64,000 nt of DNA from Alphaproteobacteria bacterium (GCA_020632885.1 JACKEQ010000031.1:1-64000), one strand, 5' to 3'. Counted from the stretch's first letter, positions 52,535 through 60,916 are shown. Numbers and translations: made by a program. Notes: a model not told the origin generated them from the sequence alone.

Positions 52535-53698
52535 ATGCACCGGACGAGACCCTCCACGACACCCCTGACCCGCCTCGCGGAAGGCCAGACCACCCCCGCC
52601 GACGCGCTCGAGCGGCTGAAGGACCTGCTCAGGGACGGCGAGGACGGGCTGTCAGACGCAGCACTCCTGATGGCCTGTCAGTACGAGGCCCTCGCCGATA
52701 CCCTCGAGGGCCTCGTGGCCGGCGTGCGGGAGTTCGAGGGCGTGGCCGCATCCCCGGGCGACGAGCTCGACCGGCACCTGTCCACGGCGAGCAACCGCTT
52801 CGCCATCCAGCTCTCGGCGGCCCTGTTCGACACCCCGTTCGTGGAGGGCTCCCAGGCGTCCGACACCGCATCCACCTCGGTGCGCGCGCCCGCGGCAAGC
52901 TTCGCCGATCTCGGGGAGGCGCTCACCCATCTCGTGGGGACCTCCATCCGTGCCGCCCACCACGAGAAGGAGCTCGAGCTCGCGGGCGCCGTGCAGCGCA
53001 TGATCGTGCCGCGCCTCACGGAGCTCCACCCGGCCGTAGAGGTCGCGTCGTGGTTCCGTCCCGCTGCGCAGGCCTCCGGTGACTGGTGGACCCTCGCCCC
53101 GCTCGGCAAGCAGGACGCCATGCTGTGCGTCGGCGACGTGACGGGCCACGGCGTCCCCGCCGCCCTGGTGACGGCCATCCTGAAGGGTGCCGTGGACATG
53201 GGTCGCCTCGGCATGCGCGACGCCCTCAAGCCGTTCATGCTGATGAACATGCTGAACCACGTGCTGCTCGACAACGTGGACGGCGACTACCTGATGACAG
53301 GCGTGATCGCGCGCTACGAGCTCGCGGACCAACACCTCCGCATCGCGAACGCAGGTCACCGTTCGCCCTGGCTCTTCCGCGCGAACGGCACCGTCGAGGT
53401 CCTCGCGGGCGACCGCAGCCCCCCCATCGGCACCCGTCGGGCCCAGCGCTACACCGAGACCACCGTGCCCTTCTCGCGCGGCGACACCCTGGTCGTGTAC
53501 ACGGACGGCATCCCGGAGGCGAACAGCCGCGACGGGCGCGAGCTGGGCGACGCCGCCTTCCGCCAGGCCCTCGAGCAGGCCGTCGCGCGGGGACCCGACC
53601 CCGCGGTGGCCGCCGTGCGCGAGCTGGTCCTGGGCCATGTCGAGGACGAGAGCCGCCTGGACGACGACGTCACCCTCGTGGTGATGAGGGCGCGGTGA
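52535..53698 (+). CDS. SpoIIE/RsbU-type PP2C phosphatase
   Basis: The 387-residue protein has a helical N-terminal half with a coiled coil leading into the catalytic domain (about 148-387). Metal ligands are intact: Asp183 in ASGDWW, Asp201 in CVGDVTGHG, and the VVYTDGIPEA and DDDVTLVV segments. It should dephosphorylate STAS Ser residues, so it is the natural opponent of the kinase encoded upstream. The ATG follows GAGGAG by 6 nt. It overlaps the hydrolase gene by 4 bp. Confidence 0.92.
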   Translation: MHRTRPSTTPLTRLAEGQTTPADALERLKDLLRDGEDGLSDAALLMACQYEALADTLEGLVAGVREFEGVAASPGDELDRHLSTASNRFAIQLSAALFDTPFVEGSQASDTASTSVRAPAASFADLGEALTHLVGTSIRAAHHEKELELAGAVQRMIVPRLTELHPAVEVASWFRPAAQASGDWWTLAPLGKQDAMLCVGDVTGHGVPAALVTAILKGAVDMGRLGMRDALKPFMLMNMLNHVLLDNVDGDYLMTGVIARYELADQHLRIANAGHRSPWLFRANGTVEVLAGDRSPPIGTRRAQRYTETTVPFSRGDTLVVYTDGIPEANSRDGRELGDAAFRQALEQAVARGPDPAVAAVRELVLGHVEDESRLDDDVTLVVMRAR

Positions 53699-54555
53699 AC
53701 GTCCCCGACCGCCTGAACCTGCGCCTGCCCACGCTCGGCGGGAAGCAGCTCTGGGCCGACGAGATGCTCTACGCGGGCTACCGGATCCAGCAGAACGGGC
53801 TGACCGGGCACCACCGCCTGCTCGGGCCCGACGACACGCGCCTCGCCTGGGGCGACTACGAGACCTGCCACGCCGCCTGGACGCGGCTGAAGGCGTCCCG
53901 GCACGTGGAGCGTCCGAGCCGCCACCTCGTCCTCCTGCTCCACGGGGTCTTCCGCAGCAAGGACAGCTGGGGCCCGATGACCCGTGCCCTCCGGCGGGCC
54001 GGGTACGACGCCCAGCCCGTGAACTATCCGAGCACCCGTCGGTCCCTCGAGGACCACGCGGCCCAGGTCGAGCGCGTCCTCGACCGCTCCGAGGACGTCG
54101 ACCGGGTCTCCTTCGTCTGCCACTCCATGGGCGGCATCGTGGCCCGCGTGCTCCTCGGGCGCGGCGGGTCGTGGCGGGAACGCATCCGTCCCAACCGGCT
54201 CGTCATGATCGGCACACCCAACCGCGGCGCGGAGATCGCCGAGACCCTGAGCGGCCTGCCGCTGTTCTCGGCCACGTCCGGCCCCAGCGTGGACGCCCTG
54301 CGCCCCGGGCACATCGATCGAGTCCCGCTCCCCGACATCCCCTTCGGCACGATCGCCGGGAGCAGCGGGCGGGACGCTGGCTACAACCCCCTGCTCCCGG
54401 GTGACGACGACATGACGGTCACCGTCGCGTCCACCAGGCTCCCGGGGGCCGAGGACGAGCTGGTGGTCCAGGCGCTCCACACCTTCGTGATGGTGAAGCC
54501 GGAGGTGGTCGCCGCCACGCTCCGGTACCTCAAGTCGGGCCGCTTCCAGCCCTGA
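53695..54555 (+). CDS. Alpha/beta hydrolase, lipase-like
   Basis: The 286-residue hydrolase has the oxyanion-region LLLHGVFRSKDSW and the nucleophile elbow CHSMGGIVARVLLG (Gly replaced by Cys in GxSxG, Ser intact). Asp and His candidates lie near PGDDDMTVTV and ALHTFVMVK. It resembles triacylglycerol-lipase/PGAP1-like esterases. No signal peptide is present. It starts at GTG 53695 overlapping the phosphatase stop, so it belongs to the signalling operon, perhaps as output or by chance. Confidence 0.85.
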   Translation: MNVPDRLNLRLPTLGGKQLWADEMLYAGYRIQQNGLTGHHRLLGPDDTRLAWGDYETCHAAWTRLKASRHVERPSRHLVLLLHGVFRSKDSWGPMTRALRRAGYDAQPVNYPSTRRSLEDHAAQVERVLDRSEDVDRVSFVCHSMGGIVARVLLGRGGSWRERIRPNRLVMIGTPNRGAEIAETLSGLPLFSATSGPSVDALRPGHIDRVPLPDIPFGTIAGSSGRDAGYNPLLPGDDDMTVTVASTRLPGAEDELVVQALHTFVMVKPEVVAATLRYLKSGRFQP

Positions 54556-54564
54556 AGCACCCGA

Positions 54565-55290
54565 TCACCCCGCGAGGTGCTCCACGAGCGCGGCCATGAC
54601 GTCCGTGCGGGAGACCACCGCCTCGGGGTGCCCGGCGGTGTCCACCACGGGCAGGATCCCGATGTGGTTGCGCGCCAGGGTCGCGGCTGCCTCCTTCATG
54701 CCGGTGGACCAGCCGATGCGCCACTGCACGGGCTTCACCCGCTCGGACACGAGCGCGCTGTCGCGTGCGCCCACCAGGTCGCGCCAGGAGAGGACCGCGT
54801 AGAGCTTGCCCTGGAGCATGACCACGAGGTGACGCTGGACGTCCTCGGCGAGGCGCGCCCGGGCATCGGCCACGGACGCACTGGCGTCGATCGTGCGCAG
54901 CGGGCGCGTGGCGTAGCGGGAGAGCGCCAGACCCTCCGGGAGCTCGCGCGCACCGAGCCGAACGGCGTCGTGCTCGGTGAACAGCCCGACCGGCGCGCCG
55001 CCGTCGGTGATCACGACCACGTCGGTCACGGAGCCCTGGAGCGCGTCCAGCGCCTCGGCCAGCGGGGTCCCCAGCGCGACCGAGGGCACGCGGTGCACCT
55101 CCAGATCGCCCGCGACCGCGTGGTCATCGGCGTCCTCGAGGGCCACGGCGTCCAGGACACCGACGACCCACCCTCCGTCGAGCACGGGGAGATGGCGGAT
55201 CCGACCGTCCTCCAGGATCGCACGACAGCGGGACACGGGCGTGTCCACGTCCACGGTGATGGGCTCCGGTGTCATCCATTCGGCGAGCAT
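54565..55290 (-). CDS. CBS-domain protein (four CBS motifs)
   Basis: The 241-residue protein is built only of CBS motifs in two Bateman pairs: EWMTPEPITVDVDTPVSR, a motif around PSVALGTPLAEALDALQG, ATRPLRTIDASASVADAR, and VKPVQWRIGWSTGMKEAAA. Such proteins bind adenosine nucleotides and report energy state to a partner, which is not identifiable here. Start 55290 is supported by GGAGG 6 nt upstream. It is divergent from the phosphoesterase gene; the 169-bp gap holds no other gene. It is convergent with the hydrolase gene. Confidence 0.88.
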   Translation of the reverse strand: MLAEWMTPEPITVDVDTPVSRCRAILEDGRIRHLPVLDGGWVVGVLDAVALEDADDHAVAGDLEVHRVPSVALGTPLAEALDALQGSVTDVVVITDGGAPVGLFTEHDAVRLGARELPEGLALSRYATRPLRTIDASASVADARARLAEDVQRHLVVMLQGKLYAVLSWRDLVGARDSALVSERVKPVQWRIGWSTGMKEAAATLARNHIGILPVVDTAGHPEAVVSRTDVMAALVEHLAG

Positions 55291-55459
55291 CACGACCTCC
55301 ACGCGCTCCCTTTCACCTCCCGTGCCAGCCCGTGCGAACGGGCACAGCGCCGGTCCGCCTCCACGAGGTGGGCGAACACGCACACCCTGGCGCTGAAATC
55401 ACACCGTCATGGCCCCAGGGGTCGGGTGGCGCTAGGGTCCGTCCACCGGAGGGGGGCTC

Positions 55460-56272
55460 CTGGACATCCACACCTGGTACGTGGGCGACATCCACGGCTG
55501 CCTGGCGGAGCTCGTGGAGCTCGAGCGACGGGTGCGAGCGGCGAGCGCGCGAGAGGGTGCGTCGACGCTCATCGTGAGCCTGGGTGACCTCGTCGACCGT
55601 GGACCCGACAGTGCCGGCGTGATCGGGCACTTCCGCAGGGGGGCCGCCGAGGGCACCCACGCCGCCATCCTCGGGAACCACGAGGAGCTCATGCTCCGCG
55701 CGCTCCACGACCACGCGCCCTGGAGCTTCGAGCGCGTGGAGATGTCGCAGCACGTGAGCGTCGGGGCGCTCTACAGGTCCCTCCGGCCCGCGGTGGCGGA
55801 AGTGCTCACCCCGGAAGACTTCCGCGCCCTCGGCCGCCTGACCTGGATCACACAGGGCGGCGCGCGCGCCCTGGCGAGCTGGAGCGCAGACCCCCGTGAC
55901 CCCTCCACCTGGCGTCTGCCCGAGGAGGACGTCGCGTTCCTCTGCAGCCTCCCCGTCGTTCACCGCAGCCCCGGCGTCGTCGCCACCCACGCCCTCGTGC
56001 GGAAGGAGGAGCTCGCCGAGCTCGAGTCGGACGAAACGCCCAGGGCGAGGCGGGCCGAGCTCGTGCAACGCGCGCTGTGGATGCGACGCCTCCCACCCGG
56101 GCCCGTCGACGCCGGGATCCACGTGTCGGGCCACACGCCCATGAAGCGGCCGCGTCGCTACCCGGCCCGCCAGCTCCTCCGGCTCGACACGGGCTGTTGC
56201 TACGGGAACCGGCTCTCGGCCTGGTGCCCCGAGCTCGACCGCGTGGTCTCGGTGAAGAGCGCCCGTTCGTAG
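55460..56272 (+). CDS. Ser/Thr-type metallophosphoesterase, likely CTG start
   Basis: The 270-residue phosphoesterase has VGDIHGCLAE, LGDLVDRGPDS, LGNHEELML, a metal His in ATHALVRK, and the final GHTPMKRP. This is the PPP/Ap4A-hydrolase-like (PrpA/PrpE) group, acting on phosphoproteins or dinucleotides. A GTG at 55481 would begin at the G of GDIHG and remove the first strand. GGAGG (55448-55452) stands 7 nt before CTG 55460, which restores residues LDIHTWY, so the CTG start is preferred. It is divergent from the CBS gene. Confidence 0.82.
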   Translation: MDIHTWYVGDIHGCLAELVELERRVRAASAREGASTLIVSLGDLVDRGPDSAGVIGHFRRGAAEGTHAAILGNHEELMLRALHDHAPWSFERVEMSQHVSVGALYRSLRPAVAEVLTPEDFRALGRLTWITQGGARALASWSADPRDPSTWRLPEEDVAFLCSLPVVHRSPGVVATHALVRKEELAELESDETPRARRAELVQRALWMRRLPPGPVDAGIHVSGHTPMKRPRRYPARQLLRLDTGCCYGNRLSAWCPELDRVVSVKSARS

Positions 56273-56281
56273 GGCGAGGGG

Positions 56282-56692
56282 CTACCGGAAGGCGAGGAGC
56301 AGGGCTGCCAGCAGGAGGACGAGCACCCCGGCCACCCCGACCATGACGACCGCCGGGACCACCCGTTCGTCCGCGGGCGGGGCCGGTGGACGTGCCGCGA
56401 GATCGTTCGCCGGGGCTGCGGGCTTGTGGTCCAGCCTCTCGTCGGGCGCCGGGCTCGGATTGCCGGGCTCCACGGCCTTGTCGTAGGGGCGCGGAGCCAC
56501 CTCGGTGGGGATGTCCTCCTCGGTGCCGGCCGGGGGAGCGTCCACCAGGTCGTCCGGCTCGAGATCGTCGCTCGGCTCCGCGTAGGCCATTTCGGACGCC
56601 ACCGACGGCGCGTTCCCGCGCTCCCTGGCGGGCGGCGCCGTGTGCGTGCGCCCGGTGGGGGCGTTGAGCAGGGTTCGCTTGCGGCGGGCCAA
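56282..56692 (-). CDS. Small tail-anchored membrane protein
   Basis: The 136-residue product has a basic start (ARRKRTLLNAPTGRT), a disordered Pro/Ala/Asp/Glu-rich middle, and one hydrophobic helix at the extreme C-terminus (VVMVGVAGVLVLLLAALLL), so it is probably tail-anchored. The start is assigned to TTG 56692 because GGAG lies 5 nt upstream; a GTG at 56776 is possible but adds only low-complexity sequence. Function is unknown. It is convergent with the phosphoesterase and divergent from the methyltransferase fusion. Confidence 0.55.
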   Translation of the reverse strand: MARRKRTLLNAPTGRTHTAPPARERGNAPSVASEMAYAEPSDDLEPDDLVDAPPAGTEEDIPTEVAPRPYDKAVEPGNPSPAPDERLDHKPAAPANDLAARPPAPPADERVVPAVVMVGVAGVLVLLLAALLLAFR

Positions 56693-56788
56693 GGTCGCTC
56701 CGGTGCGGACGGCTCCAGGTAACCCACGGCCCGGGGCCGCGCCGCGAGCCGGTCCTCCGCCGGCAAGCCCGAGCACCGGAAACCGCGT

Positions 56789-56794
56789 TACCCT
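56789..56794 (+). promoter_or_regulatory. Putative -10 box of the methyltransferase fusion gene
   Basis: TACCCT lies exactly 6 nt before ATG 56801, again without a ribosome binding site. The 108 bp upstream of this ATG contain no other visible signal. Confidence 0.4.
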
Positions 56795-56800
56795 GCGCCG

Positions 56801-58165
56801 ATGGAATCACGCTACCTCGAGCTGGCCGCGGAGCTCTGCGAGCTGGTCGGCGCCGACGACCTCCTGGCCTTCCTCGGCCTCGAGCCCGACGTGTCGCCGG
56901 AAGACGCCCAGCAGGCACTGAAGAAGAAGCGCGGCTTCTACCAGTCCATGCAGGCCAACCCGAAGCATCGGGACAAGGCCAAGTTCTTCATCAAGCACTA
57001 CCGCGCGCTCGACGCCGTGATGGCCGAGCCCGCCGCTCACCTCGCCCACATGGCCGCCCAGCGGGCCGCCGACAAGCTGCCGATGCTCGAGATGGCCATC
57101 GACAGCGTGCTCGCGGATGGCGTCCTCACCCCACAGGAGGAGGAGTTCATCCGCGAGAGTGCCGAGACCATCGGCATCGACGACGACACCTTCCAGCGCG
57201 TGCTCGACGAGCGTCTGAAGCGCTCCGGGGCCGTGCGGGCGGGCGCAGTGCCCGCGGTCGGCGCACCACCACCTCCGCCGCCGACCTTCGGGCGATCCCT
57301 GGCCACCGCCCCTGTCGCCGCACAGCCGGCTCCTGCGCCGCGCAAGAAGAAGCGGGTCAGCCAGGGCTGGTGGACGCAGGACTTCACCGACCTGCTGCTC
57401 CGGCTGATCCCGGAGGGCACCACGCGCATGGTGGACATCGCGTGCGCGAGCGCCTGGAGCGCCCTCGCCCTCCTCCCGGAGCGCCCGGAGCTCGAGTACC
57501 TCGGGATCGACCGGGATGAGGAACGGCTGGCCCTCGCCCGCCGCACGCTCACCTCCTCCCCCATCGGCACGCGGGTCGTGCTGGCCCCCGGGTTCCCCCA
57601 CGAGCTCCCCCTCGCGGACGACAGCGTCGACCTGGTGCTCTCGGTGATGGCCCTCCGCTACTTCTACGACACCGAGCCGATCTTCCGGGAGGCGCACCGC
57701 GTGCTGAAGGAGGGCGGGCGCTTCGTCGTCGTCGAGCCCGACGGGCTGTCCCAGCAGTTCTACTTCGACGGCCACCTCAACGTGCTCAACAACGCCTTCC
57801 GCGAGTTCATGCGCGAGGCGGACCGCCGCCTCGGCGAGACGCGGTCCGGCGAGTTCGTCGGCCGTCCCGGGCTGGCCATCGGTCCCGAGCTCGGCCACAG
57901 GCTGCGGCACGCGGGCTTCACGGCCAACCGCATGCTGGTGCACCCGATCCAGGGCTTTCGCGAGGAGGCCAGCCTGGACTTCGCCGAGCGGGTCAGCCGG
58001 GTGATCGACAGCGTGTCCACCCGGGCCGAGCTCACCCCGCTCGACAAGCCGGTCCGCCATGTGCGCCGGGCGCTGAACAACATGGTGGAGATGATCGGGA
58101 AGGAGCAGGTGGGCCTCGGAGGCCACCTGCAGCCGGCCTTCGTCTGTGTGGGCGTGAAGACCTGA
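56801..58165 (+). CDS. J-like/TerB-like/methyltransferase fusion protein
   Basis: The 454-residue protein has three parts. Residues about 20-75 (LLAFLGLEPDVSPEDAQQAL and following basic helix) resemble a J-domain fold without HPD. Residues about 85-145 (AIDSVLADGVLTPQEEEFI) are TerB-like with an EF-hand-like acidic pattern. After a Pro-rich linker, residues 200-450 form a class I methyltransferase of the UbiE type: MVDIACASAWSALAL motif I, YLGIDRDEERL, DDSVDLVLSVMALRYF and VLKEGGRFVVVEPDG. Substrate unknown. The motif I glycines are reduced (ACASA), so activity is uncertain. Confidence 0.75.
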   Translation: MESRYLELAAELCELVGADDLLAFLGLEPDVSPEDAQQALKKKRGFYQSMQANPKHRDKAKFFIKHYRALDAVMAEPAAHLAHMAAQRAADKLPMLEMAIDSVLADGVLTPQEEEFIRESAETIGIDDDTFQRVLDERLKRSGAVRAGAVPAVGAPPPPPPTFGRSLATAPVAAQPAPAPRKKKRVSQGWWTQDFTDLLLRLIPEGTTRMVDIACASAWSALALLPERPELEYLGIDRDEERLALARRTLTSSPIGTRVVLAPGFPHELPLADDSVDLVLSVMALRYFYDTEPIFREAHRVLKEGGRFVVVEPDGLSQQFYFDGHLNVLNNAFREFMREADRRLGETRSGEFVGRPGLAIGPELGHRLRHAGFTANRMLVHPIQGFREEASLDFAERVSRVIDSVSTRAELTPLDKPVRHVRRALNNMVEMIGKEQVGLGGHLQPAFVCVGVKT

Positions 58166-58225
58166 CCCCCAGGTCGGTGGCACATCTCGACAGGATCGTG
58201 TAAGTTCGAGCGCGAGACAGGCCGA

Positions 58226-58231
58226 TAGAAT
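58226..58231 (+). promoter_or_regulatory. Possible -10 box before the secreted orphan pair
   Basis: TAGAAT stands 21 nt before ATG 58253; TTCGAG (58205-58210) could be a -35 with a short 15-bp spacer. Here a ribosome binding site (GGAGG, 58239-58243) is present, so the mRNA has a leader. Confidence 0.3.
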
Positions 58232-58252
58232 CAGAGGCCGGAGGATATCGAC

Positions 58253-58891
58253 ATGATCAGATGGGCACCGATGATCGCGCTGACGATCCCGACCCTGGCG
58301 AGCGCGGGCACATTCGACTTCACCACCGTCGCGGGTGGTCCGGTAGACGTGAGCATCACGACGTACAGCTGGGACCTCGACAACGACGGGGGCCCGGACT
58401 TCACGAGTTCGTCGCCCGTGACCTTCACGTTCAACACGCCGACCCTGACGGGCTCCACCGAGCCCCTCTGTCAATTGCCCGGCGCCAGCGCCTACTGCTT
58501 CTCGGGCCTGTTCTCCACGAGCAACAAGGGCTACGGCACGTTCACGAGCACCCTCTCGCTGGACCCCACCGTGGGCACGTGCACCGGGGGTACGAACTCC
58601 GCCCATCCGTTCCCTCTCGGTCCGTTCCTGGCCCGCACGGCAACATGCCCGATGATCCAGGAGATCACAGCCACCTTCGCCGACACTGGCGCCTCCTACG
58701 TCTTCGAGGGGACGGTGAACGGCGTCACATTCACGCAGGTTCGGCTGCTCCGAAGCGGCGTATTCTACACCTTCGGCGCCAATGGCTCCCCGACGATTGC
58801 GTCGGCGACCTTCGGTAGCGACACCTTCGAGGGCGACATGACCGGTATCCTCCCCGGATTCGGTTTCGTGCCCGGCACCTTCCAGGAGTGA
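58253..58891 (+). CDS. Secreted orphan protein
   Basis: The 212-residue product starts MIRWAPMIALTIPTLASAG, a normal signal peptide cleaved near Ala-Ser-Ala. The mature part is rich in Thr, Ser, Gly and Phe with beta-strand character, and has the Cys pairs CQLPGASAYC and TCTGGTN with a later TCP. It includes DLDNDGGPDF, an Asp-rich loop. No family is recognised. GGAGG is 9 nt before ATG 58253. The next gene begins 2 bp after the stop and codes for another secreted protein. Confidence 0.7.
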   Translation: MIRWAPMIALTIPTLASAGTFDFTTVAGGPVDVSITTYSWDLDNDGGPDFTSSSPVTFTFNTPTLTGSTEPLCQLPGASAYCFSGLFSTSNKGYGTFTSTLSLDPTVGTCTGGTNSAHPFPLGPFLARTATCPMIQEITATFADTGASYVFEGTVNGVTFTQVRLLRSGVFYTFGANGSPTIASATFGSDTFEGDMTGILPGFGFVPGTFQE

Positions 58892-58893
58892 TC

Positions 58894-59472
58894 ATGCGCA
58901 TCTTGACCCCCCTGCTCCTCCTGTTCGCGAGCGCGGCCGCGCTCGCCCAGACGGAGATCGACGCTCCGCACACCACTGTGACCTCGACGCTCACGACGAT
59001 GTCCTTCGACTTCCTGACGACCGACACGACGGACGACGCAGACAACTCGCTCCGTGGACGCCGGATCACCCTCAAGCCCACCTCCATCCCGTGCAGCTCA
59101 TTCACCTCGTTGCCCCTCGCGAGCGGCTTCAACATCGCTGACATCGAAGGATGCGGTACCGTGGAGCTCTCCGACGGCGAGAAGGGCTTCTACTCCTACA
59201 GCGGGGGCAAGAGCGAAGGCGTTGGCTACACAAGGTGGAATGTCCTATATCTAGTGCTGGACAGCGGCACGAAGATCCTGACACGGCATCCCCTGCACAA
59301 AAAAGTAAGGGATGTGTGTCCGAACCCTTGCGAGGCAACCGAATACCACTTCTGCCCGAACAAGAACTATCCAAACCAGCCAGTGGCGGTAGAGGTCTAC
59401 AGCATCTCCTCCACCCTCATCAGCAACGGCACGGCCGAGTTCTGCTTCCCATCGGACTACTGGGACTACTAG
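58894..59472 (+). CDS. Secreted orphan protein, Cys-rich
   Basis: The 192-residue product begins MRILTPLLLLFASAAALAQT, a clear signal peptide. The mature part is Thr-rich at first, later with six Cys (PCSSF, EGCGT, DVCPNPCEATEYHFCP, EFCFP) likely in disulfides. GGAG is 6 nt before ATG 58894. The last third is clearly less GC-rich than the rest of the window, and the mobile-element island begins just after, so this pair may have been acquired. No family is recognised. Confidence 0.7.
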   Translation: MRILTPLLLLFASAAALAQTEIDAPHTTVTSTLTTMSFDFLTTDTTDDADNSLRGRRITLKPTSIPCSSFTSLPLASGFNIADIEGCGTVELSDGEKGFYSYSGGKSEGVGYTRWNVLYLVLDSGTKILTRHPLHKKVRDVCPNPCEATEYHFCPNKNYPNQPVAVEVYSISSTLISNGTAEFCFPSDYWDY

Positions 59473-59542
59473 TCACCCGGAGCAGAGAAATGTGGCGAAA
59501 TTCTGCTCACGTGTGATCCTCCGATATCGCGTCGGAGGACAC

Positions 59543-60100
59543 GTGGCAGCGAAGAGGAAGCGGGGCCGCCCGAAGGTCGAGGTCACTCTGGTGGGCGACG
59601 AGCAGGCTGAACTGGAGCGGCTGACGCGGCGCAAGCGCACAAACCGCAACTTGGCCCTGCGCGCGCAGCTCGTCCTCGACAGTGCCTCCGGCATGGCCGA
59701 TACGGCCGTGGCGGCCAAGAACCATGTGAATCCCAAGACCGTCGCCACGTGGCGGCAGCGGTTCGCGGAACTCCGACTGGAGGGGCTGTTCGATGAGCCC
59801 CTGCCATGTGCGGAGCGCAAGATCACCGACGAGGATGTCGAGCGCATCGTGGTCGAGAACACCGAAGGGGCGCACGCACTGGAGCACGCGGCGCATGGCC
59901 AAGAAGGCGGGCATCAGTCACTCCTCCGTGGGCCGTATCTGGCGGGCTCACGGCTTGAAGCCCCACATCGTCCGGGGGTTCAAGCTGTCCACTGACCCCC
60001 AGTTCCGTCACGGCACACTCGACCTCTTCGCCGCGCTCGACGTGGCACCGGGGAGGTGGTCGCCCAGACCAAGTACTGCGTCCCCCATGCCGGGGTTGAC
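59543..60100 (+). pseudogene. Decayed IS630-family transposase
   Basis: The first part reads as an IS630-type helix-turn-helix (LERLTRRKRTNRNLALRAQLV, then KTVATWRQRFAE) from GTG 59543. A frameshift near 59860 moves the sequence into another frame (THWSTRRMAKKAGISHSSVG, then GLKPHIVRGFKLSTDPQF). An internal deletion then joins directly to the HGTLDLFAALDVA segment, removing the first catalytic Asp region, and a second frameshift lies near 60047. It cannot produce an active transposase. Confidence 0.85.
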
Positions 60101-60596
60101 ACCCGGTCAGGCGATAATCCCCAGGCGGATCGGCGGGGACGCGGATGAGCGACGAAGACGAGCGAGAGATGGTAGACGGCGGGCAGCGAGGGCTCCCAGG
60201 CCGCCGCAGCGTGGCAGAGAAGCGTGAGGCCGTGCGTTGTCCCCCCGGCGGCAAGACACTTGGCGGGGCGGAAATCGGTGTGGTGACCGCCGAGTGTCGG
60301 GGTGAGGGTGAACAGCTCGTGCCGGGGCTGCGGGCTCGGCCTCTCGTGAGGGCGGGGTTCCCACCTCGCGCGGCACGTATCGCGACGGTCGCTTCGGTCT
60401 CGCGTCCGTCCTCGCAGTCCTCGCCATGCTCGACGACCACGTGAACGTGGTCGTCTGCGCGTGGCTCCGGGCTGCTCCGGGCGCACGCGTGCCCTTTGCT
60501 CCCTGTCGCGATCCGAGCCTTCCGCGAGGATGATGAACCCCGCCCTCACGAGGCCATCGCCCGGTCCGGTAGGGGGAGTCCCAGAGCTCGGCCGCC
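60101..60596. other. Gene-free debris between mobile-element remnants
   Basis: No gene is supported on either strand in these 496 bp. Short open frames exist, but none shows family motifs or a convincing start. The only marked structure is the perfect hairpin at 60432-60455. Confidence 0.6.
60432..60455. repeat. Perfect 11-bp inverted repeat with 2-nt loop
   Basis: GACGACCACGT is followed by GA and its exact complement ACGTGGTCGTC. There is no T-run after it, so it is not an obvious terminator. It may be a recombinase site, an element end or a protein-binding site in the mobile island. Confidence 0.7.
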
Positions 60597-60910
60597 AGTG
60601 GTCTCTTCGTCTCGAGCGCGCCCGATACGACGCCAAGCTAGCCGAACGCCGTTACAAAGCCGTTGATCCCGACAATCGAATTGTCGCACGCACCCTCGAG
60701 TCGGAGTGGGAAGAGAAGCTCGTCGAGGTCACGGCCGTAGAACGAGACTACGCCGCTGCCAAGCAGAAACGAGGTGTGGTCCTGACGGAGGAGGATCAGC
60801 ACAGGATCCGCGAGCTCGCGCGAGATCTTCCTCAGGTGTGGCGGGCATCGAGCACGACCTAACAGCAGCGGAAGAACCTGCTTCGATTGCTACTTCGACA
60901 AGCAGATCAG
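60597..60910 (+). pseudogene. Serine recombinase C-terminal fragment with in-frame stop
   Basis: LERARYDAKLAERRYKAVDP, NRIVARTLESEWEEKL and LTEEDQHRIRELARDLPQVW match the coiled-coil C-terminal part of large serine recombinases. An in-frame TAA at 60860 interrupts it, after which the same frame continues with QRKNLLRLLL, the usual RKxLLRLL motif. The catalytic N-terminal domain is absent upstream. The homology stops near 60900, where the next element begins. Confidence 0.8.
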
Positions 60911-60916
60911 GCGGCG

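Noticed and set aside
55400..55440. TGGCGC...ATCAC as a sigma-54 promoter before the phosphoesterase
   Set aside because: There is no TTGC element at the right distance.
60145..60444. 99-codon open frame in the mobile island
   Set aside because: It has no family motif and no ribosome binding site, its Arg/Pro/Gly-rich composition is like chance frames in GC-rich DNA, and it lies among broken elements.
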